The translations under genes were made by a program, and so were the position numbers. A model generated the notes under the pieces. It was not told the DNA's origin. It ran no database searches and saw only the letters and a program-made list of their open reading frames with translations. Shown here in pieces: positions 32,960-42,094 of a stretch of 64,000 nt of DNA; within the stretch, counting starts at the first letter, position 1; every line of letters begins with the position of its first letter. Origin of the DNA: Streptomyces sp. TRM68367. Lineage in GTDB: Bacteria; Actinomycetota; Actinomycetes; Streptomycetales; Streptomycetaceae. The stretch covers positions 36,160 through 100,159 of the forward strand of contig NZ_JACTVI010000025.1 of the NCBI RefSeq assembly GCF_014495685.1. The letters are read 5' to 3'.

Positions 32960-34492
32960 TCAGTACGTCCGTGCGCCCCCCGGGGTGGTCCAGCGCATGA
33001 GCAGGTAGTGCAGCGCCCCACCGATGGCCGCTCCGAAGATCCATGCGAACCCGGTCAGGTCCTTCATCGAGGGCGCCCATACCGTGGAGACGGAGAAGAC
33101 GGCGGCGAGCCCGAACGCGGCGAGTGCCCGGGGGTTCCAGCCCCTGAAGTAGTAGTAGGTGCCGCCCGGCTCGGCCGAGAAGAGGTCCTGCACGTTGAGC
33201 CGTTGCTTTCGGACCAGGTAGTAGTCGATCACCATGATCCCGTAGAGCGGGGCCAGCAGCGCGCCCAGCGTGTCCACGAACTTCGCGAGTCCCAGGTGGC
33301 TGATCACGGGTACCCACAGCGCGCCGACGACGAACGCGACCGCCGCCGTGATGATGCCGCCGCCACGGGCGCTGATGATGTCGGGGCTGGTGTTGGCCAG
33401 GTCGTAGGCGGGCGGGATGAAGTTCGCGACCAGGTTGATCCCGACCGTGGCGGCGAAGAAGGTCAGCGCTGCGACGACCGTCAGCCAGGTGTTGTCGACC
33501 CGGTCAATGATCTCGGAGGGGTTGGTCAGCGGTTTCCCGAACAGCACTCCCGTGCCGGCGGTGATGACCAGGGCCAGGAACGAGAAGACCGTGAGGCTGA
33601 CCGGCAGTCCGAAGAAGTTCCCCCACGTCATCCGCCGCTCGGTCCTGACGAACCGGGAGAAGTCGCCGTAATTGATGACCACCGCGGCGAAGTAGGCCAC
33701 CATCGTGCCGACCACGCTCACGAACGCCGAGAGCGACGAGCCTCCGTCACCGCCGGACCCTGCGAAGATGTTGCCGAGCTCGGTCAGCAGCCCGCTTCCC
33801 GCCTCGTTCCATATGACCACCATCAGCGCGACCATGACCAGGTAGACCAACGGGCCGGCCCAGTTGAGGAAGCGGGTGATCCAGTCGATGCCCCGCAGGA
33901 ACAGTCCCAGCTGGAAAGCCGCCACGATGAGGTAGGAAATCCAGCCGACGGAGCTCAGGCCGAGGAAGCTCCCGCCGCCCCGGTATCCGGTGGTCGCGGT
34001 GATCAGCAGGGCGACCGCGGTGGAGGCGAAGTAGGTCTGCGCGCCGTACCAGAAGATGGCGACGGTGGCCCGCACCAGTGCGGGGAACTGTGCACCGCGT
34101 ACTCCCATGCCGGCCCGGGCCATGACCGGATAGGGAATGCCGTACTTGACGCTCGGCTTCCCCGTCAGGTTCACCAGCAGCATCACGATGAACCCGGCGA
34201 GGACGATGCCGGCGAACACCCACCAGCCGTTCAGGCCGGAGGTCGTGAACAGCGTGGCGGCCAGGGTGTAGCCGACGAGGCTCTGGATGTCGTTCGACCA
34301 GACGTTGAAGATCGCGAATGCGCCCCACTTCCGCTTCCCGTGCGGCAGTGGGGCGAGGTCGTCGTTGTACAGCGTGGGATCAGGGTTGGTGACGGCGAGC
34401 GGATCATGGTGCGCTGCGGATATTGCGTGATCGGCGGTGTGGTGGCCATCGCGGAGCGACACTTTTACCTCGGTGGGGACGTCGTTGCTCAC
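32960..34492 (-). CDS. NCS1-family nucleobase/hydantoin permease
   Basis: The 510-residue membrane protein has about twelve hydrophobic segments and the purine-cytosine permease/NCS1 marks: NDDLAPLPHGKRKWGAFAIF before helix 1, VWSNDIQSLVGY, KYGIPYPVMARAGMGVRGAQ, GIDWITRFLNWAGPLVYL, and INYGDFSRFVR. It would import nucleobases, allantoin or hydantoins with a cation. ATG 34492 (MSNDVPTEV) is used. No catabolic gene for such substrates lies nearby; the next feature upstream is an IS630 remnant. Confidence 0.92.
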   Translation of the reverse strand: MSNDVPTEVKVSLRDGHHTADHAISAAHHDPLAVTNPDPTLYNDDLAPLPHGKRKWGAFAIFNVWSNDIQSLVGYTLAATLFTTSGLNGWWVFAGIVLAGFIVMLLVNLTGKPSVKYGIPYPVMARAGMGVRGAQFPALVRATVAIFWYGAQTYFASTAVALLITATTGYRGGGSFLGLSSVGWISYLIVAAFQLGLFLRGIDWITRFLNWAGPLVYLVMVALMVVIWNEAGSGLLTELGNIFAGSGGDGGSSLSAFVSVVGTMVAYFAAVVINYGDFSRFVRTERRMTWGNFFGLPVSLTVFSFLALVITAGTGVLFGKPLTNPSEIIDRVDNTWLTVVAALTFFAATVGINLVANFIPPAYDLANTSPDIISARGGGIITAAVAFVVGALWVPVISHLGLAKFVDTLGALLAPLYGIMVIDYYLVRKQRLNVQDLFSAEPGGTYYYFRGWNPRALAAFGLAAVFSVSTVWAPSMKDLTGFAWIFGAAIGGALHYLLMRWTTPGGARTY

Positions 34493-34674
34493 GGGCTCTC
34501 CGCGGGGAGACGGTGCTGGGCAGGTCGTGTGGGGAGCCCGGGTTCTGTGCGCCGGATTCGACCATCATGTGTGACATCAGGTCAAGCTCCTTGAGCTTTC
34601 ACGTACCAAGTCGTAATGACCTGTTCACAACGCCTGGGCAGCCCGGCCTGGTTCGTTCTTCAGGTAGGTCATGA

Positions 34675-34780
34675 GTGTTCGGTCCGAAGTGGGCTTCGAT
34701 CGGGTTGGCCCAGGACGCGTAGGTTCGGGGTGAAGCACAGTTCGACCTTGTGCTTCTTTGCCCAGCGGCGGATGTCGGCG
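34675..34780 (-). mobile_element. IS630-type transposase fragment, inverted part
   Basis: The minus strand encodes IRRWAKKHKVELCFTP and, after a one-base shift, TYASWANPIEAHFGP. This is the conserved DDE-end region of IS630 transposases that normally continues directly into FTIANSHHPNH. That continuation is next door but on the plus strand (34788 onward), so the element was broken by a local inversion near 34780 and also carries a frameshift. Confidence 0.8.
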
Positions 34781-34975
34781 CCCTGCGGCAGTTCACCATC
34801 GCCAACTCCCACCACCCCAACCACACCGTGCAGATCCGGGCCCTGCACGCCTATCTGCGCTGGCGCAACGCCAACACCCGCCACCGCGACGTCCTGGCCG
34901 CCGAACGCCGCGAACGTGCGCGCGTCCGCAGCGAGAAAGGCATCCGCTGGGGCGGCAGACCCCTGCTTGAGGGGC
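34781..34975 (+). mobile_element. IS630-type transposase fragment, C-terminal part
   Basis: The plus strand reads LRQFTIANSHHPNHTVQIRA, then LHAYLRWRNANTRHRDVLAA and ERARVRSEKGIRWGGRP, the C-terminus of an IS630-family transposase. It lacks a start codon of its own and points away from its other half. The 34493-34989 gap contains only these fragments; I could not identify terminal inverted repeats with certainty. Confidence 0.85.
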
Positions 34976-34989
34976 CAGGACCCCACGCA

Positions 34990-35496
34990 TCACTGCCGAG
35001 AAATGATCTTGATCATGGTGTCGGAATCCGGCCCCGATTCCACGGTCGTGAAACCTTCGTCGGCGTACAGGCCGCGTGCGCGATTTGCCCGCTCGACGCT
35101 CAGGCACATCCGGGTGAAGCCGCTTGCCCCAGCTTGCCGGGCCATCTCGGTCAACAATGCGCGTCCCACTCCTCGTCCCCGCCACTGGGGGACGACGCCC
35201 AGGGAGAGCTCTGGCACGTCCGCAGCCACAAAACCGTAGCCGGGATCGTCGGCGCTGAACAGGCGGAGCCACACGGCGCCGATCGGTTGCTCGCCAGTGT
35301 CGACGGCGACCGCCCCGAGATCACCTGCCCGGGGCCAACCCTCGACATAGTGGGCCGTCTGGCGGTCTCCCAGGACCTGCTCACGGCTGACCTGCTGCCG
35401 TGCGGGGTCCCAGTTCACAGCAGCTACCAGCATGTCCGCGAGGAACTCCGCATCGTCGCCCGTGGCTGTCCGCAACGAAAATCCGCTGTCGCTCAT
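34990..35496 (-). CDS. GNAT family N-acetyltransferase
   Basis: A 168-residue Gcn5-related acetyltransferase. The acetyl-CoA pyrophosphate loop is QWRGRGVGRALL near residue 105, preceded by the beta4 strand ELSLGVVP and followed by SGFTRMCLSVERANRARGLYADEGF, the motif B region. ATG 35496 (MSDSGFSLRTATGDDAEFL) starts at the fold boundary. The substrate is unknown. Its 3' end abuts the IS630 remnant. Confidence 0.88.
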   Translation of the reverse strand: MSDSGFSLRTATGDDAEFLADMLVAAVNWDPARQQVSREQVLGDRQTAHYVEGWPRAGDLGAVAVDTGEQPIGAVWLRLFSADDPGYGFVAADVPELSLGVVPQWRGRGVGRALLTEMARQAGASGFTRMCLSVERANRARGLYADEGFTTVESGPDSDTMIKIISRQ

Positions 35497-35564
35497 ACGG
35501 CAGATCTTCTACGACCAGCCGTCAGACCGCACCACCCTCCCGGCGAACCTTCCCGGTCACAGCA

Positions 35565-36548
35565 CTAGAGCAGCCCGGCTCCGGCCAGGAACTCGGCCAC
35601 CCGCTCCACCTCGTCCGGCGACAACGGCACCAGGGGCTCCGCGGTCGCCGGGCAGGCGATCACCCCCCGGAGATGCAGCGCGGCCTTGAAGGCGCCCAGC
35701 GCTGATGAGCTGCCGCCCATGCGGGCCGGGTCGCCGACGCTCACCATGCCGAACAGGGTGCACAGGCGCTCCTGTTCGGCGCGGGCCCGCTCCCAGTCGC
35801 CGGCGCGGCACAGGGCGTCGAGGCGGACGTAGCCGTGGGGGTCGACGTTCGCGAGGCCCGGTACCGCGCCGTCGCCGCCGGCGGCCAGTGCCGCGTCGAC
35901 GATCAGTTCGGAGCCCGTCAGCACGGTGAAACCCGTGACGTCGGGGTGGGCGCGGGCGCCGGTCACCACCTGGCGGAAGCCGCCCAGATCGCCGCTGGAG
36001 TCCTTCAGCCCGGCGATCACACCCTCCGCGGCCAGGTCCAGGACCACATCGGTGGGGAGCTTGGTGTGGACGGAGGACGGGAGGTCGTAGGCCAGGACCG
36101 GGACCGGGGACGCGGCGGCGATCAGGCGGTAGTGGCGGGCGATCTCGGCGGGGTGAGTGGACGTGTAGAAGGGCGCCGTGACCACCACCGCGTCCGCGCC
36201 CGCCGCCGTGGCCGACGCGACGTGGTCCAGGACCCTCGGTGTCGTCATGTCGATCGCGCCGGCCAGCACCGGCACCTGACCGGCGACATGGGACACCGCC
36301 GTCTCCACCACCAGCCTGCGCTGCAGGTCCGTCAGGTACACCGCCTCCGACGTCGTGCCGAGCACGAACAGGCCGTGCACCCCGCCCCCGACCAGATGGT
36401 CCAGCAGGCGCCGCAGCGAGGGGACGTCCACCTCGCGCTCCGGTGTCAGGGGCGTGCAGACGGGCGGGATGACACCGGTCAGCGGGAATGAAAAAGGCCC
36501 GAAGCGCGGCCTTGTAAGGGCGGTGGCGGGCGACGGATGGGCCGTCAT
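35565..36548 (-). CDS. DapA-family aldolase (dihydrodipicolinate synthase/N-acetylneuraminate lyase type)
   Basis: The 327-residue class I aldolase has GVIPPVCTPLTPEREVD at the barrel entrance, LGTTSEAVYLT (GTTGE-like motif), VLAYDLPSS (catalytic Tyr) and AGLKDSSGD (Schiff-base Lys near residue 187). Several residues differ from lysine-pathway DapA, so a catabolic aldolase or lyase is more likely. The gene sits behind a broken dipeptide-ABC ATPase on the same strand, an arrangement seen in sugar-acid or amino-sugar uptake loci. ATG 36548 has AGGAGC upstream. Confidence 0.9.
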   Translation of the reverse strand: MTAHPSPATALTRPRFGPFSFPLTGVIPPVCTPLTPEREVDVPSLRRLLDHLVGGGVHGLFVLGTTSEAVYLTDLQRRLVVETAVSHVAGQVPVLAGAIDMTTPRVLDHVASATAAGADAVVVTAPFYTSTHPAEIARHYRLIAAASPVPVLAYDLPSSVHTKLPTDVVLDLAAEGVIAGLKDSSGDLGGFRQVVTGARAHPDVTGFTVLTGSELIVDAALAAGGDGAVPGLANVDPHGYVRLDALCRAGDWERARAEQERLCTLFGMVSVGDPARMGGSSSALGAFKAALHLRGVIACPATAEPLVPLSPDEVERVAEFLAGAGLL

Positions 36549-36569
36549 GAAGGCTCCTCGGCGTGCTGT

Positions 36570-37218
36570 GCGTCTGTCGTACGAGGTCGCGGGTCGACTC
36601 GTCCTCCTCGACAGGATGGTGGCACCGGTAGCGGTGCTCCGGGGTCGACGCGGCCGAGAAGTCCGGCATCACCTGCGCGCACACCTCATCCGCCTTCCAG
36701 CAGCGGGTGCAAAAGGGGCAGCCGCTGGGCGGACGCGTCGCCGACGGCACCGGGCCGGCCAGCGGGATCGGGTCCATCGGGTCCAGCAGGCCGGGCGTGG
36801 CGGAGAACAGGGCGCGGGTGTACGGGCGCCGGGCCCGGTCGGTGACCAGTCCGGCCGGGGACTCCTCGACGATCCGGCCGAGGTACATGGTGATCACGCG
36901 GTCGCTCATCCGCCGTACCGTCTGGATGTTTTGCGAGACGAAGACCAGGGCCAGCGCGCGGGCGATCGCGACGCGCTGCCGCTGCCCGCCCGACAGCTGG
37001 CCGGGCAGGGCGTCGGTCAGCGCGCGCGGCGGGCCCACCAGGGACATCAACTCCCGTACCCGGTCATCGCGTTGCGACTTGTTGCCCCGGTCGTGCACGT
37101 CCAGCGGGTTCCGCAGGATCTGTCGTACCGTCAGGCGCCGGTTCAGCGCGGTCGACGGGCCCTGGAAGATCATGCCGGCGCCGAGTCCGATGGCCCGGCG
37201 CCGCTCGCCGGCCGGCAT
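36570..37218 (-). pseudogene. Dipeptide/oligopeptide ABC transporter ATPase, broken
   Basis: An OppF/DppF-type ATPase with Walker A lost by 5' truncation; the remaining part begins at MIFQGPSTALNRRLTVRQIL (Q-loop). The signature LSGGQRQRVAIARALA is present, but the next 40 or so residues with Walker B and the D-loop are deleted, giving ARALA directly followed by LVFVSQNIQTVRRMSDRV, where the switch His is also replaced (SQN for SHD). The C-terminal oligopeptide domain (CPFCTRCWKADEVC) remains. It cannot hydrolyse ATP. It probably belonged with the DapA-like gene downstream. Confidence 0.87.
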
Positions 37219-37272
37219 CGTCCACAGGTCGCGCCCCCGGAACGGCGCCGCACACGGCCGACGGCCAAGCCT

Positions 37273-38181
37273 TCAACGAAGCTCCGCCGCCAGCAACGCC
37301 GCTGTCTTCGCGACCAACGGATTGTCGGCGGCGGCATCCTCCTCCGGCTGAGTGGTCAGCACCGACATCAGGATCGGCGTACCGTCCGGCGGCCAGGTGA
37401 TACCGACGTCGTTGTTACCGCCGTACCGCCCACCGCCGGTCTTGTCGGCGAGCCGCCAGTCCGCGGGCAGAGCCTTCCGGAACTTCTCCGTGCTGGTCGT
37501 GTTGCCGAGCAACCACTCGGTGAGCCGCGCGCCATCCCCCGGCTCCAGCGCATTGCCGAGAACAAGCCGCGCATACGTCAGCCCGATCGCCCGCGGCGAG
37601 GTCGTGTCGGTCACCCGCCAGGGCTCCGCCGAGTTCAACTCCGGCTCCCACCGGTCGAGCCGGGTAACCCCGTCCCCGACCGAACGGGCGAAACGCGTGA
37701 TCGAGGTCGGCCCGCCCAACTCCCGCAGCAGCAGATTGCCCGCGGTGTTGTCGCTGAAGCGAATCGTGGCGTCACACAGCTCGCCGACGGTCATGCCGCC
37801 CGTGACGTTCTCGGCCTTCTCGGTGATCGGGGAGTAGCCCGACTTCTCGACGTACTCGGCGGTGTACCTGACCCGCTTGGCCAGGAACTCGCCGTCGCGG
37901 TCGAGATCACGCAGTACGGCTGCGGCGGCGAGTGTCTTGAACACCGACGCCATCGGGAAGCGCTCGTCGGCCCGGTACGCCACCGTCCGGCCCGTGCGCA
38001 TGTTGCGGGCGTACACGCCCAGTCGTGCGGTGTGCTCCTGCTCAAGCTCCGTCAGCCGTGCGGTGATACCGGCCGTGCGGGGTAAGGCGTACGCCGTGCC
38101 ACCGCCGCCCAGGGCGAGGGCGGCGCCGGCGCCCAGTGCCAGTGCGCTACGACGGGACGGACGCTGTCCTGTGCTGTGCAA
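37273..38181 (-). CDS. Class A beta-lactamase
   Basis: A 302-residue serine beta-lactamase. All catalytic motifs are present: SVFK (S70xxK) near residue 78, SDN in IRFSDNTAGN near 142, the omega-loop RWEPELN (Glu166) near 178, and KTG in LADKTGGGRYG near 247. The N-terminus is an exported signal with twin arginines (PSRRSALALGAGAALALGGG), so Tat export is plausible, as known for Streptomyces beta-lactamases. The gene is intact although both neighbours are pseudogenes. Confidence 0.95.
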   Translation of the reverse strand: MHSTGQRPSRRSALALGAGAALALGGGGTAYALPRTAGITARLTELEQEHTARLGVYARNMRTGRTVAYRADERFPMASVFKTLAAAAVLRDLDRDGEFLAKRVRYTAEYVEKSGYSPITEKAENVTGGMTVGELCDATIRFSDNTAGNLLLRELGGPTSITRFARSVGDGVTRLDRWEPELNSAEPWRVTDTTSPRAIGLTYARLVLGNALEPGDGARLTEWLLGNTTSTEKFRKALPADWRLADKTGGGRYGGNNDVGITWPPDGTPILMSVLTTQPEEDAAADNPLVAKTAALLAAELR

Positions 38182-38267
38182 GGTGTGCCCTTTCGGAGTA
38201 GGACGGGTTTCTGAAGTGATCGCTTGTCTCCCTCTACACGCACAGGGCGGCCGGGTCGGTTTCGCTC

Positions 38268-39208
38268 TCAGTCGCAGTACGTGTCGTGCCGGGGCCGCTC
38301 GCCGGTGGCCAGGAAGCCGGAGACCGCGCGGTCGCCGCAGGCGTTGCCGTTGGCGAGGTAGGCGCCGTGGCCGGTGGCGCTCACGGTGACCATCACGGCA
38401 CGTCGGCCGAAGGCCTCGCGCAACTTCAGGGCGCCGCTGAGCGGGGTGGCCACGTCACGCTCGTTCTGTATGAGCAGGAGGTTGGACGGGCCGCGGCCGG
38501 TGACCCGCAGCGGCGGCTCCTTCGGCTGCCACGGCCAGGCGGCGCACACCATCGCGTTCCTCGGCATGCCGGCGGTCAGCGGGTACTTGGCCCGGCTCTC
38601 GGCCACACCCTTCCGGTACACGGCTGCGTCGCGAGGCCACGCGGCGTCGTTGCAGAGGGTGGCGGCGCCGACCGCGGCTCCGTTCTGCAGCGCCGCCTCC
38701 GGCGGGGCCGGGGGCGCGGGCGGCACCGTGCCCTTCTGGCCGGCCAGTATCAGCTTGGCCAGGGTCGGGTACTTGTCGGTGTCGTAGAAGCTGTCCAGCA
38801 TCGTCTGGCGCAGTACGTTGCCGTTCAGCTCCTCGGGTTGGCGCCGGGCCAGGGGATCGGCTCGCGGTCCAGCCGGGCGGCGAGACGCAGGAAGAGCGGG
38901 CGCACCTCGGCGGCCGTGTCGGACACCCGGTCGGGATTGCCGGGCGCGGAAGCCCACTTGGCGAACTCGGGGAAGTTGTCCTCGACGCCGGCCTCGAAGG
39001 CCTGGAGCCAGGCGCGCTCCGCCCGGACGGGTCGGGGTTGTCGCTGCTGTCCAGCACGAAGCGGTCGGTACGGTGCGGGAACATCTCGGCGTAGGCGGCA
39101 CCGACGTACGTGCCGTACGACACGCCCCACGCGGACAGTTCGCGTTCGCCGAGCGCGGCCCGGATGCGGTCGATGTCGCGGGCGTTGTTCTTGTGCGAAC
39201 TCGGCGAC
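38268..39208 (-). pseudogene. Secreted tripeptidyl-aminopeptidase-like alpha/beta hydrolase, frameshifted
   Basis: Three frames must be joined: ARDIDRIRAALGERELSAWG with the nucleophile elbow GVSYGTYVG, then (after a missing C near 39025) RAWLQAFEAGVEDNFPEFAK to IPWPGANP, then (after a missing G near 38834) EELNGNVLRQTMLDSFYDTD to the end CGDRAVSGFLATGERPRHDTYCD. This is the TAP-like family with its C-terminal Cys pair. The N-terminal third, including the signal peptide, is replaced by a cupin fragment. A 3'-end frame of 277 codons stays open but is mostly out of register upstream. Confidence 0.85.
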
Positions 39209-39370
39209 GCGTTCAGGACGTCGCCCTGGCGTCCGGTGAACCAGCGCTCGCCGATGTAGAACCGCATCTCCCCGGACAGGACGTAGAAGGACTCGGAGAT
39301 GCACTGGTGGAAGTTCGTCTTCGTGCCCGGCGCGTTGGGCCCCATGTCCACCTTGTGTCGGCCGCCTGAA
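39209..39370 (-). pseudogene. Cupin-domain fragment fused to the hydrolase remnant
   Basis: In frame with the first hydrolase segment lies HKVDMGPNAPGTKTNFHQCI and SESFYVLSGEMRFYIGERWF then TGRQGDVL, a typical cupin core (PGxxxxxHxHxxxExxYVLxGE pattern, with the second metal His replaced). It has neither a normal N-terminus nor the second cupin motif. The joint to hydrolase sequence is around 39205-39212. The 39388-39570 stretch beyond shows no gene. Confidence 0.72.
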
Positions 39371-39570
39371 CAGGGCGTTGATCTCACCCTTCCAGTGCCC
39401 CGGCAGGCAACGTTTGCCCGTCAAGGAGCGGCGTCCGGTGCGGCGAGAGGGCGTGCGGGGCGTCGCGACGGGGCGGACGTTGCCTGTGCCCGGCCGGACG
39501 CGCACCGTGACAACCGCCGCCGAGGAGTGGCGCCGGGCGGCGGCCGGTCGGGGGCGCTGCCGCCGCCCCG

Positions 39571-41438
39571 TCACCTTGTCGGCGCGGCGACGGTCGGTCG
39601 TGGCCGCAACGTCAGGAGACGCTCGGCGTGGTGCTCCTCGTGCAGGTCGATGCGGCGCGCCTGCAGCAGGTGGCGCAGCGTGATGACGCCCTCGACCGCG
39701 GGCTGGGGGTCGCGGTCGACGACGAGCAGGCGGGTGACGCCGTGCTGTGCCATGCGGTTGGCAAGTGTCCGCAGCGTCTCGTCGGGGTGCGCGGTGACCG
39801 CCGGGGCGGCCAGCTCTGCCAGTGGCGCGGGATCCGCGGGGTCGGCGTGGAGCAGTTGGGCGCGGGTGACCACGCCGGTGAGGCGGTCGTGTTCGTCCAG
39901 GACGGGATACAGGCGCTGGGCCAGCAGCCCGTCGGGGTCCGCGGCGTCGTGGGCGGCGCGCAGCACGGTGGTGGCCGAGCCCGCGGTCTGGGCGGCGTGG
40001 AAGCTGACCGCGATCGGGATCTCCAGCTGGCGTACGAGGTGGACCTCAAGCGGGTCGACGGAGTATTCGCGGGTCAGGTGCAGGCCGCGCCGGGCGAGCT
40101 TCTCGGTCAGCACCGACCGCTTGAGGAGGACGACGGACAGCAGGTAGGCCGCCGAAGCGGTGATCACCATGGGCACCAGAGCGTTCAACTCGTGGGTCAG
40201 CTCCAGGCAGAACACGATGCCGGTGAGGGGGGAGCGCATGACGCCGCCCAGGACTCCGGCGAGTGAGACCAGCGCCCAGAAGCCGGGGCTGACGTGGGGA
40301 AGACCAGTCCCTCGGCGGCTCCGAGGGCACCGCCGACCATGAACATGGGGGCGAGGACGCCGCCGGAGGTGCCCGAGCCGAGGGACAGGCCCCAGATGAG
40401 GGTCTTGACGACGAGGATGCCGAGGATGAGTCCGGCCGTGGCCCGGCCGGTGAGGAGCTGATCGATGACGTCGTAGCCGACGCCGAGGGCGCGCGGTTCG
40501 ATCAGACCGCCGACGCCGATGATCGCTCCGCCGATGGCGGGCCACCACATCCAGTGGACGGTCAGCTTGGCGAAGAGGTCTTCGGAGAGGTAGACGAGAG
40601 CCGTGGCGCCCAGTGCCAGCAGGCCGGCGGTGATGCCGGCGACGACGCAGAGTCCGTAGGCGGACCAGGCGATGTGGGTGGGGACGTGGGCGCCGCCGAA
40701 GAGCGGCCCGCTGCCCAGCAGGGGGCCGCGGACCAGCGTGGCGGTGACGGCGGCGACGGCTACGGGCAGATAGGAACGCGGGCGCCACTCGAACAGCAGG
40801 AGTTCGACGGCCAGCAGGATGGAGGCCAGGGGCGCGTTGAAGGTGGCCGCCATGCCCGCTGCGGAACCGGCGACCAGCAGCGCCTTGCGCTCGTCGGCGG
40901 TGACGCGCAGCAGCTGGGCCAGGAGGGAGCCGACCGCGCCGCCCGTCATGATGATGGGTCCCTCGGCGCCGAACGGACCGCCCGTGCCGATGGAGATCGC
41001 GGCCGACGTGGGTTTGAGCACGGCGACCCGCGGCTGCACTCTGCTGCCCCGGACCAGGATCGACTCGATGGCCTCCGGCATGCCGTGCCCGCGGATCTTG
41101 TCCGAGCCGTACCGGGCCATCACCCCGATGACCAGACCGCCGACCACCGGCATGACCAGCAGCAGCCACCGGTGCGTCGTGTCGCCCGGCACCGCCTCGC
41201 CGAAGCTGGCGCGGCCGTGGAAGCTCATGTTGGTGATCAGAGCGATGAGCTTGAGCAGCCCGACGGCCACCAGCGCCGCGGCGGCGCCGATCGGCACGGC
41301 CAACGCGGTGATCGCCAGTACGCGGGGCGGGACGTGGAAATCGCCCAGGTGAGGGATCTTCACCGGCCCGTGGGGCCGTGGCCCGGAAGCCGGCGGCCGG
41401 GGCGGGGACTGAGGTCTGGCAGAGCGGGGCGAGGGCAT
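39571..41438 (-). pseudogene. ClC-type chloride channel with CBS domains, one frameshift
   Basis: The first frame from ATG 41438 (MPSPRSARPQSPP, with AGGAGAG upstream) encodes the ClC membrane domain: GGPFGAEGPIIMTGGAVGS, GTSGGVLAPMFMVGGALGA. Near 40303 one base is missing and the protein continues in the next frame: HVSPGFWALVSLAGVLGGVM, SPLTGIVFCLELT, then two CBS modules to the stop at 39571. Repaired, it would be about 622 residues. The gating Glu region is GAEGP rather than GKEGP. As it stands, translation ends early at 40197, so the gene is inactive unless the indel is a sequencing error. Confidence 0.82.
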
Positions 41439-41534
41439 TGGGCTCTCCTGGTGCGGTGCGGACATAAGAGGGGAACCGCTGCCTCCGGGCATCAGGGCGT
41501 GGCCGGGCGCGGGCACCGCGTGTTCACGGGGGAG

Positions 41535-41951
41535 TCACAGGCGGGCGCCGCGTGCGGCAGCGGGGGGGGGAGTGAACGGGCGGCGCTGCCCGTGAGGGGG
41601 TGACGGAGTGGACGTGGTACGGCGGAGCGGTGAGGGCGGGCGTCGCCTCACACGCGTGCGGATGCGCACCGTCACGCAACCGCACGCTCGGTCGTGGTGT
41701 GAGTCGAACGAGGGACGGGCGGACCGCACTCGGCCGGGCCGCAGGATCCGGATCCGGCGCCCGAGGCACACCCGGCACCTGTTTTCGGTCAGCGGCGAAG
41801 GGACGTTGAAGGTCTTCTCGTGGTAATCCGCGTGCGGGCGGCCCTGACCGTCGAGGGAGTGCCGGATCTCGTAGGAGCCCTCCCAGGCGTGTCCGCAGCG
41901 CAGGCACACGAACGAATAGGCTTCATGTATCGGTTCGGTCCTCAATGTCAT
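41535..41951 (-). CDS. Small zinc-ribbon protein
   Basis: A 138-residue protein with two CxxC knuckles, CLRCGHAWEG near residue 16 and CRVCLGR near residue 57, separated by EIRHSLDGQGRPHADYHEKT. It resembles short Streptomyces proteins in which the ribbon is followed by a basic tail. The last 60 residues here are Arg/Pro/Ser-rich and could be read-through of noncoding DNA. ATG 41951 (MTLRTEPIHEAYSF) fits relatives. It is divergent from the MarR gene and shares its operator region. Confidence 0.6.
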   Translation of the reverse strand: MTLRTEPIHEAYSFVCLRCGHAWEGSYEIRHSLDGQGRPHADYHEKTFNVPSPLTENRCRVCLGRRIRILRPGRVRSARPSFDSHHDRACGCVTVRIRTRVRRRPPSPLRRTTSTPSPPHGQRRPFTPPPAAARGARL

Positions 41952-42014
41952 CACGCCCTTGTCGCCGGAACCGTCGCGCCCGCGCGGCGCCAACCTCGTC
42001 AGGCCCACTCTAAC

Positions 42015-42038
42015 ATTGCATCCTGCAATAATTGCAGG
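42015..42038. promoter_or_regulatory. MarR-type operator (three ATTGCA half-sites)
   Basis: CCTGCAAT-A-ATTGCAGG (42022-42038) is a perfect 17-bp palindrome, and a further ATTGCA at 42015-42020 adds an inverted third half-site. It lies between the divergent zinc-ribbon and MarR genes, 56 bp before the MarR start. A 13-bp piece (TGCATCCTGCAAT) recurs at 42735-42747, 29 bp after the MarR stop. Confidence 0.75.
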
Positions 42039-42094
42039 GTGAAGACGTCGCGCCGGATCGCAGGATCACTGGACGGAGAGGTGGAACGGACACC

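Noticed and set aside
37273..38181. Beta-lactamase as a recently acquired resistance gene
   Set aside because: Its base and codon use match the surroundings and class A enzymes are native to Streptomyces; nothing links it to the nearby IS remnants.
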